Shown: piece after piece, positions 1-9,846 of the stretch | Position numbering within the stretch: the first letter of the stretch is position 1 | Layout of the letters: every line of letters starts with the position of its first letter | Assembly: GCF_900604965.1 (NCBI RefSeq) | Contig: NZ_UWPD01000001.1 | Location: 62,001 to 126,000 of the forward strand | DNA length: 64,000 nucleotides | Reading direction: 5' to 3' | Origin: Gordonibacter sp. Marseille-P4307 | GTDB taxonomy: Bacteria; Actinomycetota; Coriobacteriia; Coriobacteriales; Eggerthellaceae | Translations under genes and position numbers: made by a program | The notes under the pieces: generated by a model | The model's input: the letters and a program-made list of their open reading frames with translations, nothing else | What the model was told of the DNA's origin: nothing | Database searches by the model: none

Positions 1-100
1 AGGCGAACCCCAGAATATAGGCCAGCCCGTACCACCGAACCGGCAAGGGCCCGAGGTTGAACGCAACCGGATCGAGGGCGTGGTAGATCTCGTTGAGCAC
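1..100 (-). CDS. lgt: Prolipoprotein diacylglyceryl transferase, N-terminal part (cut by window edge)
   Basis: Reading the minus strand from a GTG at 100 gives a start resembling Lgt: [18 protein letters not shown], followed by [14 protein letters not shown]. The [12 protein letters not shown] segment is the family's first membrane-segment signature. An AGGAG ribosome site lies at 106-110. Lgt moves a diacylglyceryl group from phosphatidylglycerol to the lipobox cysteine of lipoprotein precursors in the cytoplasmic membrane. It would act on lipoproteins such as the flavoprotein encoded at 30033. Only about 33 codons are visible, so the catalytic part cannot be checked. Confidence 0.8.
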   Translation of the reverse strand, partial: MLNEIYHALDPVAFNLGPLPVRWYGLAYILGFA

Positions 101-223
101 GTGGGCTCCTTCCAACAAGCGACCGCCTGAGCATGTGAGGGCAAACAGGTCGCAGTATCCGCATGACCCCCATTTTAGCAGCGGGACTTGCGAGGACGGG
201 GACGCGACGGGCGGGCCCTCGCT

Positions 224-1063
224 CTATCGACACAGCTCCCAAAACGCAATGGCCCCCGCAACCGCGACGTTTAACGAATCGACCTCGTGCGCCATGGGAA
301 TGACCACCGTGCGATCGCACGCCTCGATCGTACTGCCGAACAGCCCGTCGCCCTCTGTGCCCAGCACCAAAGCCACGCGCTCGCCCGCCTGCGCCGCACA
401 GGAGCCGAGGGAAACCGCATCGTCGCGCAAAGCCATCGCCATCACCGTGAACCCCAAATCATGCAGAAGCGGCACGGTCGCAGGAGCCCATTCGCGCGGA
501 GCGTCGATGCGCGTCCACGGCACCTGGAAAACCGCCCCCATGCTCACTCGCGCACAACGGCGGTAGAAGGGGTCGTGGCAGGAGGGCGACACCAACACCG
601 CATCGATCCCCAACGCCGCGGCCGACCGAAACAGCGATCCCATGTTCGCGTAGTTGGTCACATCTTCCAGAATGGCGACGCGCCGCGCACCCTCCAGCAC
701 CTCGTCAAGACGGACAGACGGCGGGCGCTCGAAGGCGGCAAGAGCCCCGCGCGTCACTTCGTATCCGGTCAACTCGCGAAACTGACCGTTGCTGGCAACA
801 TATACGGCAACTTCGGGATAATCGGCTTCGACCCGTTCGATCACGGATCGTTCATGCTCGAACCAGTGCTCTTCCACGAAAAGCGAGATGGGCCTCACCC
901 CGGCGTCGAGCGCGCGTTCAATCACTCGGAGCGACTCGGCGATGAACGCTCCGTTTCCCAAATCGGGCCCCAACCCTTCGCCCCTCCTCAGCTGGCCATC
1001 GGTCATTCCCGAGTACAGGCGCAACCCTCCATCGGACAGATCTTTCATGCGTACGACCGTCAT
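224..1063 (-). CDS. TrmH/SpoU-family RNA 2'-O-methyltransferase
   Basis: The 279-residue product has the SpoU (SPOUT) fold order. A substrate-binding N-terminal part is followed by LEDVTNYANMGSLFRSAAALG (motif 1, with the N and R residues that bind SAM and RNA), then LVLGTEGDGL (motif 2), and finally IPMAHEVDSLNVAVAGAIAF (motif 3, trefoil knot). These motifs place it among rRNA/tRNA ribose methyltransferases that use S-adenosylmethionine in the cytoplasm. The exact target nucleotide cannot be read from sequence. An ATG at 1063 follows a modest GGGA ribosome site. The 293 bases upstream (1064-1356) show no convincing gene. Confidence 0.85.
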   Translation of the reverse strand: MTVVRMKDLSDGGLRLYSGMTDGQLRRGEGLGPDLGNGAFIAESLRVIERALDAGVRPISLFVEEHWFEHERSVIERVEADYPEVAVYVASNGQFRELTGYEVTRGALAAFERPPSVRLDEVLEGARRVAILEDVTNYANMGSLFRSAAALGIDAVLVSPSCHDPFYRRCARVSMGAVFQVPWTRIDAPREWAPATVPLLHDLGFTVMAMALRDDAVSLGSCAAQAGERVALVLGTEGDGLFGSTIEACDRTVVIPMAHEVDSLNVAVAGAIAFWELCR

Positions 1064-1356
1064 CGGGCAAACATCCCGTCAACCATCTCGGATACCTTTC
1101 GCTCAAAATGCGCGAAACCGCGCACCGAAAAAACAGCGCCTTCTTCAGACATGTAGGCATGTGCACCTTGCGACCCCCGATGCGAAGCCCTTCTTTGACG
1201 GCATCTGCCTCGAATGCGTATTCGCATACAATAGCGAGAACGACACCGAGAGGAAAGGCCACGATGATCAAGCGAACCAGAATTCCCCTGCACTACATCG
1301 GATGAGGGGCTGCTGCTCGCCTGGCTATTCTGCACGTTTTACACGAAAATCACCGC

Positions 1357-2084
1357 TCAGGCCCTGTAGCGCTTCACCGAAGCGAGGAACGTCTTTTTCT
1401 CCTTGTCGCCAAACACCATGGCATCGGCAAGCTCTTCGATGGTGTCGCACTTCTTCATAGTGCCATCGGCCAAAACGGGCTCGAACCAAAACGAGTCCAG
1501 GTGCTCTTTCGTGAGCGCTTCAAGATCGTACACATCGGCATTGAAAGCCGATCCGACGGGTGCCGGTGCCAGACGCGAGCATCCGCCCGCATCGAACCTC
1601 ACGATATCGTCCCAATACGTCGAATCGAAACCCGCCAACTATACCCGCCGGGTTGGTGCTGGCCTTGCGCGAAAATCTCAGGATAGGTGGAATCCTCGTT
1701 CATGAAACGCTCCCCACGCGCATTCACGCGCAGAAACGGCTGACTGGCCGGGAGAAACATCGCATTGTTGAGATCGGCCCCCCGTTTGCAATCGTCGCCG
1801 ACCACGGCGCGGTTCCACACTATCGCGGCCACCAGACCGCCGTTACCCGCTCCCGAGATCACGAGATCGTAGTCTTTTTCGGAATCGATATCGGTAATCG
1901 GATCGGGAACGTTGCGCCATGATGAGACTTTTTGCGAGGCCTCGCTTCCAGATCCCGACGAACCTTTTCCCTTCGAAGCTCATCCCGCAAAGGCGCTCGC
2001 GCCCGCCATCATCCCCACAGCAGCCATCCCACCGAACCTGAACAGATCTCGGCGACTCAAACCATTCTGCTTGCTTTCTTCCAT
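1357..2084 (-). pseudogene. Decayed Tat-exported FAD (fumarate/urocanate reductase-like) flavoprotein
   Basis: From an ATG at 2084 (AAAGGG ribosome site) the frame reads MEESKQNGLSRRDLFRFGG, a twin-arginine signal, then SAFAG followed by TGA where a lipobox Cys (TGC) is expected. The frame then continues through KDYDLVISGAGNGGLVAAI, the FAD-binding Rossmann start. It jumps straight to VWNRAVVGDDCKRGADLNNA, which in full-length relatives lies a couple of hundred residues further on, so an internal deletion is inferred. Near 1634 one G is missing after the GGYSW codons. The frame resumes as LAGFDSTYWDDIVRF and ends early at 1357. Stop, deletion, frameshift and truncated end together indicate a dead gene, about 0.7 kb against roughly 1.5-1.8 kb for the family. 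Confidence 0.8.
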
Positions 2085-2239
2085 GTTTTTCCCTTTCAAC
2101 GAAGCTGCGTTCGCGGCCCCTCGGCAAAAAGGACTCTACGAGGGCAGACGATATTTGAAATCGCCTAAAGACTGGTAATTTCAATCCGGTCATTTAAAAC
2201 AGGTGAGACGGTTCGAAGCGAAGAAGCGGAAAACGGAAT

Positions 2240-2264
2240 AAAAAATCCGCCCCGAAGGGCGGAT
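2240..2264 (-). terminator. Rho-independent terminator after tRNA-Gln
   Basis: On the minus strand an ATCCGCCC/GGGCGGAT stem with a TTCG-type loop is followed by a T-run. It sits just downstream of the tRNA-Gln 3' end. Confidence 0.85.
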
Positions 2265-2273
2265 AAACGATCT

Positions 2274-2347
2274 TGGCTGGGCCACAAGGATTCGAACCTT
2301 GGTAGCTGGTACCAAAAACCAGAGTCCTGCCGCTGGACGATGGCCCA
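2274..2347 (-). tRNA. tRNA-Gln (anticodon TTG)
   Basis: The acceptor stem TGGGCCA/TGGCCCA, D arm with AGCGGCA loop, and anticodon arm CTGGT-TTTTGGT-ACCAG (anticodon TTG) are all readable. A TTCGAAT T loop is present and the 3' CCA is encoded. It reads on the minus strand and ends in the terminator at 2240-2264. Confidence 0.95.
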
Positions 2348-2440
2348 GTTCCGCGCATCTGACGTAAACGCCGCAACCGAAAGCCGCAAAGCGTTCGGGC
2401 GGAGCATGGACGACTGAAAACCAGCCCGATGAAAAGAAGG

Positions 2441-2516
2441 TGGTGGGCCGTGGGGGACTCGAACCCCCGACCTTGGGATTAAAAGTCCCCTGCTCTACCA
2501 ACTGAGCTAACGGCCC
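2441..2516 (-). tRNA. tRNA-Lys (anticodon TTT)
   Basis: The acceptor stem GGGCCGT/ACGGCCC, D arm TTAGCTCAGTTGGTAGAGC, anticodon loop CTTTTAA (anticodon TTT), T loop TTCGAGT and encoded CCA are all visible on the minus strand. It lies about 90 bp upstream of tRNA-Gln, so the two are probably one transcript. Confidence 0.95.
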
Positions 2517-2653
2517 TCAAAGTCGCAATGCGCAAGTAGCCATGGTAGCGGAGCCGTGCGCTTTGGTCAATGCAGCTCGTCAATTATCCAGCTCTGCTCG
2601 GCAAGACCACAGACGCCCTCCGTGCATCCAGATAGACGGCTCGATTCTCTGAC

Positions 2654-2687
2654 AAAAAAGCCGCGCCGGAATCGCTTCCGGCGCGGC
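2654..2687 (-). terminator. Rho-independent terminator of groSL
   Basis: On the minus strand a perfect 12-bp GCCGCGCCGGAA/TTCCGGCGCGGC stem with a GCGA loop is followed by TTTTTT. It lies just downstream of the groL stop. Confidence 0.9.
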
Positions 2688-2717
2688 CTCGTATCGCAAA
2701 AGGGCTTTGCGGTGTTC

Positions 2718-4394
<1,677 letters not shown>

Positions 4395-4400
4395 CTAAGG

Positions 4401-4688
4401 CTATTCGCAGACAGCATAGATGTCGTCAGCGCGGAGGATGAGGACGTCCTCGCCACCGTAGTGAACCTCGGTACCGCCGAACTTGCCGTAGATGACCTTG
4501 TCGCCCACAGACACGGGAACCTTGACAAGGTTGCCGTCGTTGTCGACGCGGCCCTCGCCCACAGCGACAACCGTGCCGGTCTGGGGCTTTTCCTTGGCCT
4601 CGCTTGCCAGGTACAGTCCGGATGCGGTGGTAGCCTCAGCTTCGTCTACCTTGACGATCACGCGATCGCCCAGCGGCTTCAAACCCAT
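4401..4688 (-). CDS. groS: Co-chaperonin GroES (10 kDa)
   Basis: The 95-residue product starts MGLKPLGDRVIVKVDEAEAT and contains the mobile-loop region TASGLYLASEAKEKPQTG and the ending GGEDVLILRADDIYAV, all typical of GroES. It caps the GroEL chamber as a heptamer. An AAAGGAAGG ribosome site precedes the ATG. It is the first gene of the groSL operon, with a CIRCE element 74 bp upstream. Confidence 0.98.
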   Translation of the reverse strand: MGLKPLGDRVIVKVDEAEATTASGLYLASEAKEKPQTGTVVAVGEGRVDNDGNLVKVPVSVGDKVIYGKFGGTEVHYGGEDVLILRADDIYAVCE

Positions 4689-4761
4689 ATTCAGCGCCTT
4701 CCTTTCATGGATGTACTACCGAAAATCAAGCGGCCCCGCGTTGCGGCGGAACCTCTAAGGT

Positions 4762-4788
4762 TTAGCACTCAAAATAACCGAGTGCCAA
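4762..4788. promoter_or_regulatory. CIRCE operator (HrcA binding site) of groSL
   Basis: The sequence TTAGCACTC, nine bases, then GAGTGCCAA matches the CIRCE consensus (TTAGCACTC-N9-GAGTGCTAA) with one mismatch in the right arm. It lies upstream of groS on the minus strand, where HrcA represses chaperonin genes in many Gram-positive bacteria. hrcA itself is not in the window. Confidence 0.93.
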
Positions 4789-4856
4789 GACAACAGCTAC
4801 TATAGCACCCCGCCTTGCGAACGCAACCGATTTTTAGCAATCTTGCGATACGTTTG

Positions 4857-5678
4857 CTAATCGTAAAAGCGATCGGCGGGGAACGAAGGTTCGCACGCCC
4901 GTTTGAACTCGTTGCGCTTAACTCTCTCTATCAGCTGTTCCGCCTGCTCGATGGGTATATTTTCGGCCTTGGCGGCCCGCTTTGGAACCTCGCCGCGCTC
5001 GTAGACGCGCTCGAGGAAGGAATCGAGGCGCGCATAGGGAAGCCCCAGGCTGTCTTCGTCGTGCTGGCCTTCGGCCAACTCGGCCGAAGGCGGCTTTAAG
5101 AACACGCTTTCGGGAATGACCGGACGCGAGGCCGTCTGCAGCCCAACTTGATTGCGGTAGCGGCCAACCGCGTACACATCGGTTTTGTACAGCCCCCCCA
5201 GGGGGGCGAACGCTCCGGCCGTATCGCCATACAGCGTGGAATAGCCCATAAGAGCCTCGCTCTTGTTGCCGGTGTTCACCAGCATCCAACCGTAGCGGTT
5301 CGATAGCGCCATGAGCGCCACCATGCGGCAGCGCGCCTGGGTGTTCTCGGAGGCGAGTCCCGAAAACGAACCCCCGCAGGCATCGGTCAAAAGATCGGAG
5401 AACGCCTCGAACGGACCCGTTATGGGAAGAATGCGCGCATCAATTCCCAACCCCTCGGCAAGAGTCAGCGCATCGGATACGGAATGGTCGGACGAGTACG
5501 GCCCGGGAAGCAGCACGCCGTGAACGTTTTCGGCTCCGAGGGCATCGCACGCCATAACTGCGGCCACACTCGAATCGATGCCGCCGGAAAGGCCGATCAC
5601 CGCTTCCGAAAACCCGGCGCGGAAAGCGCAATCCCCCAACGCCGCCACGCAGCGTTCGTACTTCTCCCGAACCTCCAT
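4857..5678 (-). CDS. nadE: Ammonia-dependent NAD+ synthetase
   Basis: The 273-residue protein has the N-type ATP pyrophosphatase loop SGGIDSS at residues 31-37. Further family stretches are NTGNKSEALMGYSTLYGD and GGLYKTDVYAVGRY. NadE amidates nicotinic acid adenine dinucleotide to NAD+ through an adenylated intermediate. There is no N-terminal glutaminase (nitrilase) domain, so ammonia rather than glutamine is the likely nitrogen donor. It lies on the minus strand upstream of groSL, separated from the CIRCE promoter region by about 70 bp. The ATG at 5678 has a GAGAGG site. Confidence 0.92.
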   Translation of the reverse strand: MEVREKYERCVAALGDCAFRAGFSEAVIGLSGGIDSSVAAVMACDALGAENVHGVLLPGPYSSDHSVSDALTLAEGLGIDARILPITGPFEAFSDLLTDACGGSFSGLASENTQARCRMVALMALSNRYGWMLVNTGNKSEALMGYSTLYGDTAGAFAPLGGLYKTDVYAVGRYRNQVGLQTASRPVIPESVFLKPPSAELAEGQHDEDSLGLPYARLDSFLERVYERGEVPKRAAKAENIPIEQAEQLIERVKRNEFKRACEPSFPADRFYD

Positions 5679-5703
5679 GCCGCCAACCTCTCCCGCAACG
5701 GGC

Positions 5704-6354
5704 CTAAACGCTGCAAATCTTCTCGGCTAGGTACTGAGCCCACGCCTCAACCCCGTCGCCTTTGGTGGCGGCGATGGGGAATATGGGCGCGGCCGGGTTC
5801 AGCTCTCGCACAGAGGCCTCGAACGCCTCGCGATCGAAATCGAACACGGAAAGCGTGTCTACCTTGTTGAGAATCACCGCATCGGAAGCCTGGAACACAC
5901 CGGGATACTTCAGGGGCTTGTCGTGCCCCTCGGGAACCGACAGGATCATAACCTTGCTGTTCTCGCCCAAGTAGAAATCGGTCGGGCAGACGAGGTTTCC
6001 CACGTTCTCGATGATGATGAGGTCGAGGCGGGACAGGTCGAGCACGTCGATTGCGCGCTTGAGCATGGCGCTTTCCAGATGGCAGGCGCCGCCGGTGTTG
6101 ATCTGAACGGCGGGAATCCCCTGATTCTTGATTTTTTCAGCATCGACGCTGCTGGCGATGTCGCCCTCGATGACGGCGATGTTGAACTCGTCGCGCAGTG
6201 CATCGATGGTGGCCAGAATGGTCGAGGTCTTGCCCGACCCGGGGCTGGCTAGAAGATTCAGGACGTAAACGCGGTTCTCGTCGAAGCGCTTTCGCAGCTC
6301 GGCGGCAAGCGCGTCGTTTTTGTCCAGGATCGGTTGCTTCAGATCTATCTGCAT
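5704..6354 (-). CDS. hypB: Hydrogenase nickel-incorporation GTPase HypB
   Basis: The 216-residue protein has a SPGSGKT P-loop at 37-43, IEGDIASSVDA (switch region), GGACHLES (metal-binding Cys-His) and NKVD (guanine specificity). HypB delivers nickel to the [NiFe]-hydrogenase large subunit precursor together with HypA. It lacks the N-terminal histidine-rich nickel-storage stretch of some homologues. The start overlaps the end of hypA by 10 bp and has an AAGGAGG site. The likely client, HyaB, is encoded at 35852-37498. Confidence 0.95.
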   Translation of the reverse strand: MQIDLKQPILDKNDALAAELRKRFDENRVYVLNLLASPGSGKTSTILATIDALRDEFNIAVIEGDIASSVDAEKIKNQGIPAVQINTGGACHLESAMLKRAIDVLDLSRLDLIIIENVGNLVCPTDFYLGENSKVMILSVPEGHDKPLKYPGVFQASDAVILNKVDTLSVFDFDREAFEASVRELNPAAPIFPIAATKGDGVEAWAQYLAEKICSV

Positions 6355-6743
6355 GGTTCCTCCTTCGCAGAACCGCCCGCATCGGCCGCCTCATCGTCGG
6401 GCAGATCGACTTCAATGGAATCGATGCGCAGTTCGCGCCCGGCTACGAGATCGGTCGAGTAGCTTTCGCATCGCGGGCAGGCTCGGTGAAAGCGATCGTG
6501 GTCGAATTCCTCCCCGCAGTCCAAGCATACGCTTCTGGGCGACACTTTGTGCAGCACCAATTCGGCGCCGGCGCTCAGCGTGCCTTCGGATAGCGCCTCG
6601 AAAGCGAATTCCAGCGCATCGTCGATCGCCTCGGTCATCTCGCCGATGGATAGATCGATCCTCGTGACCTTCAATGCCCCGGCGGATTCCGCCGATGCGT
6701 TCACCGCATCCAAAACACCCGACATGATCCCTAATTCGTGCAT
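6345..6743 (-). CDS. hypA: Hydrogenase nickel-insertion zinc protein HypA
   Basis: The 132-residue product starts MHELGIMSGVLDAV; its N-terminal MHE binds nickel. It carries the zinc-finger pairs VCLDCGEEF and ACPRCES. HypA docks with HypB and the hydrogenase large subunit to hand over nickel. An AAGGAG site lies before the ATG at 6743, and the gene is translationally coupled to hypB by a 10-bp overlap. The C-terminal DDEAADAGG tail is an acidic extension. Confidence 0.95.
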   Translation of the reverse strand: MHELGIMSGVLDAVNASAESAGALKVTRIDLSIGEMTEAIDDALEFAFEALSEGTLSAGAELVLHKVSPRSVCLDCGEEFDHDRFHRACPRCESYSTDLVAGRELRIDSIEVDLPDDEAADAGGSAKEEPCR

Positions 6744-6809
6744 GTCAGCTCCTTATACGGGAAGGAGCCGCCCCAAGCGACTCCCCGTTTCCCCTGCGTC
6801 GCACAATCG

Positions 6810-7643
6810 CTATCTCTTCTTGACGACCGCTCTCTTGCTGGTTTTCTCCACCGCTCTCTCAGCCGCCTGCTCTTCGGCGATCTGGGCGTTTTGACGCTTG
6901 ATGCGCCGCGCGAGCACCACCCGGGCAAACATCAGGGACGCTTCGTACAGCACGATGAGCGCAGCGAACATAAGCCCCATGGTAACGGGGTTCGCATCCG
7001 GCGTGACGATGGCCGAAAACGTCAACAGGCCCACATACACGTAGCGCCAGCTGTTCCGCAGCTTCTTATACGGAACGACATCGAAGATAACCAGGTAAAA
7101 GATAACGATGGGCAGCTCGAACGCCACGCCGAAGCCCAGTTCGAACTTGATGATGATGTCGATATAGGTTGACAGCCGCGCCTGAACGAGGCCGACACCG
7201 GCCGACTGATCGACCAACCAGTCGAACGCGGGACTCAGGATAACCAGATAGCAGAAGATGGTGCCGAATATGAACAGGGCGGTAGCCGCCGCGAACGTAG
7301 GCATGAACCACCTGCGCTCCTTGGGCTTGAGAGCCGGGAGGAAAAAGGCGATGATCTGCCAGAGGATGACCGGAGACGTCGCGACGATAGACGCCCAGAA
7401 CGACACCAGGAAGCGAACGGAGAAGCCCTCGAACGGATCGAGGACGTAGAGCTGAGCCGCGCCCGTAGCCGGATCGATTCCCACCGAATCGCCGATGGGA
7501 ATCATGAGGAACTGGATAAGCGTCGGCGTGGCCATGTAGAACACGACGACGGCAACCAGCAAAACGGCGACGATGCGGACCAACCGCATGCGCAGTTCGC
7601 CCAGATGCTCCATCAAGGGCATGCGCGCAGGACCGATGGGCAT
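6810..7643 (-). CDS. tatC: Twin-arginine translocase core subunit TatC
   Basis: The 277-residue protein begins MPLMEHLGELRMRLVRI, the conserved TatC N-terminal stretch containing the signal-peptide-binding Glu. Six hydrophobic segments follow, with FELGFGVAFELPIVIFYL and IVTPDANPVTMGLMF typical of the family. TatC recognises RR signal peptides at the membrane. The C-terminal tail is basic. It lies 2 bp after the TatA/B gene, in the same operon. Tat clients visible in the window are HyaA and the flavoprotein at 30033. Confidence 0.96.
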   Translation of the reverse strand: MPIGPARMPLMEHLGELRMRLVRIVAVLLVAVVVFYMATPTLIQFLMIPIGDSVGIDPATGAAQLYVLDPFEGFSVRFLVSFWASIVATSPVILWQIIAFFLPALKPKERRWFMPTFAAATALFIFGTIFCYLVILSPAFDWLVDQSAGVGLVQARLSTYIDIIIKFELGFGVAFELPIVIFYLVIFDVVPYKKLRNSWRYVYVGLLTFSAIVTPDANPVTMGLMFAALIVLYEASLMFARVVLARRIKRQNAQIAEEQAAERAVEKTSKRAVVKKR

Positions 7644-7645
7644 GG

Positions 7646-8143
7646 CTATTCTCCCCCTTCGGTCTTGGTGTCGGCAGGTGCCGGGGTTTTCTCAGGTTCG
7701 GCAGAAGCCTCTTTGGCAGCGGCCTCATCGGCAGCCTTCTTCGCCGCGCGCTCGCGCTCGTAGCGGGCCTTGCGCTCGGTGAAGCTCTCCTGGCGCGGGG
7801 CGACGGCGGGCTTGTCTCCATCGGACGCGGCGGAGGAGTCCGCAGATGCAGCCGAAGCGGAAGACGCGGAACCGGTCGCCTTGGAGCCGACGGCCGCCTT
7901 CGTCGCGCCGGAGACCTTGCTGACCACCTTGTTCACCGCTTCGGTGGGATCCTTGAACGGCTCGTCGGAATTGGGATCGAACACATCGTTCTTGATGACT
8001 TCGCTCATCTCCTGCTGGGCGCTGCGAAACTTCGCGATCCACCTACCCAGGGTCTTGGCCATGGCCGGAAGCTTGTCCGGACCGAAAATGAGAAAACCGA
8101 ACAGCAGAATGAGAAAAAGCTCGAAACCACCGATGCCAAACAC
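7646..8143 (-). CDS. Sec-independent translocase TatA/TatB-type subunit
   Basis: The 165-residue product starts (GTG) MFGIGGFELFLILLFGFLIFG, then PDKLPAMAKTLGRW. This is the single short membrane segment plus hinge plus amphipathic helix of TatA/TatB. A long Ala/Ser/Lys-rich charged tail follows. The E residue in the membrane segment and the length favour TatB, but in Gram-positive bacteria one protein often serves both roles. An AGGGG site precedes the GTG at 8143. tatC follows directly. Confidence 0.9.
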   Translation of the reverse strand: MFGIGGFELFLILLFGFLIFGPDKLPAMAKTLGRWIAKFRSAQQEMSEVIKNDVFDPNSDEPFKDPTEAVNKVVSKVSGATKAAVGSKATGSASSASAASADSSAASDGDKPAVAPRQESFTERKARYERERAAKKAADEAAAKEASAEPEKTPAPADTKTEGGE

Positions 8144-8276
8144 TGCATACCCCTTTGAGAAGGCCCCCTGAACCAGAGGCCCGATGCCTTAACGAACCGT
8201 CATCCTACCACAACCCGAAACCGGCGCTTCCACGCATGCCCTCCGCATAAGAAATCGCGAAATACGCAGGCGGCCG

Positions 8277-8489
8277 CTAGAGCCCCGGCCTGAGGACCGA
8301 AAGTGCCACGGTCGGTATGGTGAGACCCAGGATGAGGATGACGACCACCACCACGGTGAAGACCTTCTTCATCCGCGCGGAGCGCTCCCGAGCCGCACGT
8401 GCGCGCGCCTCGCGCTCCGCGGCAGCCTTGATGCGCGCCTCGCGCTGTTCGGCAGACAGTTTCTGCTTTCCCTTGTATGTGGAGCCCAT
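8277..8489 (-). CDS. Small basic single-pass membrane protein of unknown function
   Basis: From an ATG at 8489 the product is 70 residues. A strongly charged Lys/Arg/Glu/Ala helix (KLSAEQREARIKAAAEREAR) is followed by one membrane segment (VFTVVVVVILILGLTIPTVA) and a short tail. The ATG is one base after the stop of the upstream amidohydrolase-like gene, and GGGGG in the end of that gene serves as ribosome site. A longer start at 8558 would lie inside that gene and is less likely. I do not recognise a family. The layout suggests a cytoplasmic coiled helix anchored to the membrane. Confidence 0.7.
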   Translation of the reverse strand: MGSTYKGKQKLSAEQREARIKAAAEREARARAARERSARMKKVFTVVVVVILILGLTIPTVALSVLRPGL

Positions 8490-8490
8490 G

Positions 8491-9846
8491 TTACCCCCGA
8501 AGCTTTCCTCGAATCTCGATGACGCGGGCGATATCGCGCGCCACCTCGATATCGACATTCCATCTATCCTTTTCGTAGCGGATCTCCCCGCCCACCATCG
8601 TCATCAGGATATCGCCTCCCGTGCAGGTGCTCACGATGGCGAAAACCGGATCGTCGCTGGGAGCCTGATGCGAGCCCGACAGATCGATCGCCACAAGGTC
8701 GGCCAGCTTTCCGACCTCGATGGAACCAACCTGGTCCTCCATGTGGAGGGCGCGCGCGGCCTCGATGGTGCACAGACGAAGCATGTCGTCGGCGGCGATG
8801 AAGCGACCGGGGTTCAGCGCGCGGTGCAAAAGCATGGCGATGCGCGTCTCGGCGATCATATCGGTGGCGTCGATGGCGGCCGTGTAACCGGTTCCCAGGC
8901 CGACGCGCAGCCCCGAGCGAATGAAGTCGCGCAAAGGAGCCATGCCCATGCCCAACTGGGCGTTGCAGCGCGGGCACATGGCGACGGCGACGTCGTACTC
9001 CTTCAGCTTGTTGATATCTTCGTCCTCGACGTGCACGCAGTGAGCGGCCATGACGTTGTCGGCCTCGAACGCGCCCCAGTTCAAGATGTAGCGCACCGGT
9101 GACACGCCCGTGGGAAGCCAGGGCGGAATCTCGACGTAGCCGTGCCTATCGGTCATGTTGGCCACCGAAAGGTTCGACGCTCCGAAACGGATGAAACGGG
9201 CCTCCTCGTAACTTCCGCCGATGGTGATGGACAAAGGAACGCCCTCGCGGCGCGCCAGGTTGGCGGCAAGGGTGTAGATCTCGGGATGGCACATGTAGGA
9301 TTCGCGCGGAGCGACGCCCACCTTGATGCGGTCGGAATCGACCGACTCGCTCCAGCGAACCACGTCGTTTTCGGCGTTGTCAATCGCACGGCGCACCAGA
9401 CGGCGATCCATGGCTCCCACCGAACGGTACACCACGCCGCGCAGGCCCAGCTTCTGCATGGCTGAGCACGATGCGCCCGTCGAGGAGATATCGGCGACGC
9501 AGGTGATGCCGTTGGTAAGGGCTTCGAGCCCTCCCAGAACGGAGGAGGCGTACCAGTCGCGCGCGCTCAGCTTCGTGGAGGTATCGCGCATGGCGCGCAG
9601 CCACTGGGTGTAGGAACCGTCTTGGATGGTGCCGCGCATGACGGAGTTTTCGAGATGCGTCTGCAAGTCGATAAAACCCGGCATGAGAGCCGCCCGGCCG
9701 TAATCGATCCGCTGTTCTTCGGGGTACCGAAGCCTCAGCATCTCGGAATCGCCGATATCGCAAATCTTCCCATCCCGCACCAGCACCGCGCCGTTTTGGA
9801 ACGGGGCACCGACGACCGGAACGATGTACTGCGCGCAAAGAAGCAT
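8491..9846 (-). CDS. Amidohydrolase-fold protein lacking metal ligands (probable pseudoenzyme)
   Basis: The 451-residue protein has the layout of the SAH/aminodeoxyfutalosine deaminase and chlorohydrolase group: an N-terminal beta-sandwich part, ALMPGFIDLQTHLENS, MAAHCVHVEDEDI, CPRCNAQLGMGMAPL, then IGSIEVGKLADLVAID-like C-terminal motifs. The usual HxH is QTH (Gln62, His64). The strand-5 histidine (HLAE in relatives) is absent in SITIGGSYEE near 206-215. The catalytic Asp of GTD is Gly320 (GLGTGY). His269 and His272 remain. Catalysis as a metal-dependent deaminase is therefore doubtful. The small membrane protein gene follows directly, and ubiE is divergent. A role linked to menaquinone is possible but unproven. 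Confidence 0.8.
   Translation of the reverse strand: MLLCAQYIVPVVGAPFQNGAVLVRDGKICDIGDSEMLRLRYPEEQRIDYGRAALMPGFIDLQTHLENSVMRGTIQDGSYTQWLRAMRDTSTKLSARDWYASSVLGGLEALTNGITCVADISSTGASCSAMQKLGLRGVVYRSVGAMDRRLVRRAIDNAENDVVRWSESVDSDRIKVGVAPRESYMCHPEIYTLAANLARREGVPLSITIGGSYEEARFIRFGASNLSVANMTDRHGYVEIPPWLPTGVSPVRYILNWGAFEADNVMAAHCVHVEDEDINKLKEYDVAVAMCPRCNAQLGMGMAPLRDFIRSGLRVGLGTGYTAAIDATDMIAETRIAMLLHRALNPGRFIAADDMLRLCTIEAARALHMEDQVGSIEVGKLADLVAIDLSGSHQAPSDDPVFAIVSTCTGGDILMTMVGGEIRYEKDRWNVDIEVARDIARVIEIRGKLRG

Noticed and set aside
1264-1305. A 13-codon peptide frame with an AGGAAAGG site
   Set aside because: It is too short, with no conserved pattern or regulated gene after it, so it cannot be supported as a leader peptide.
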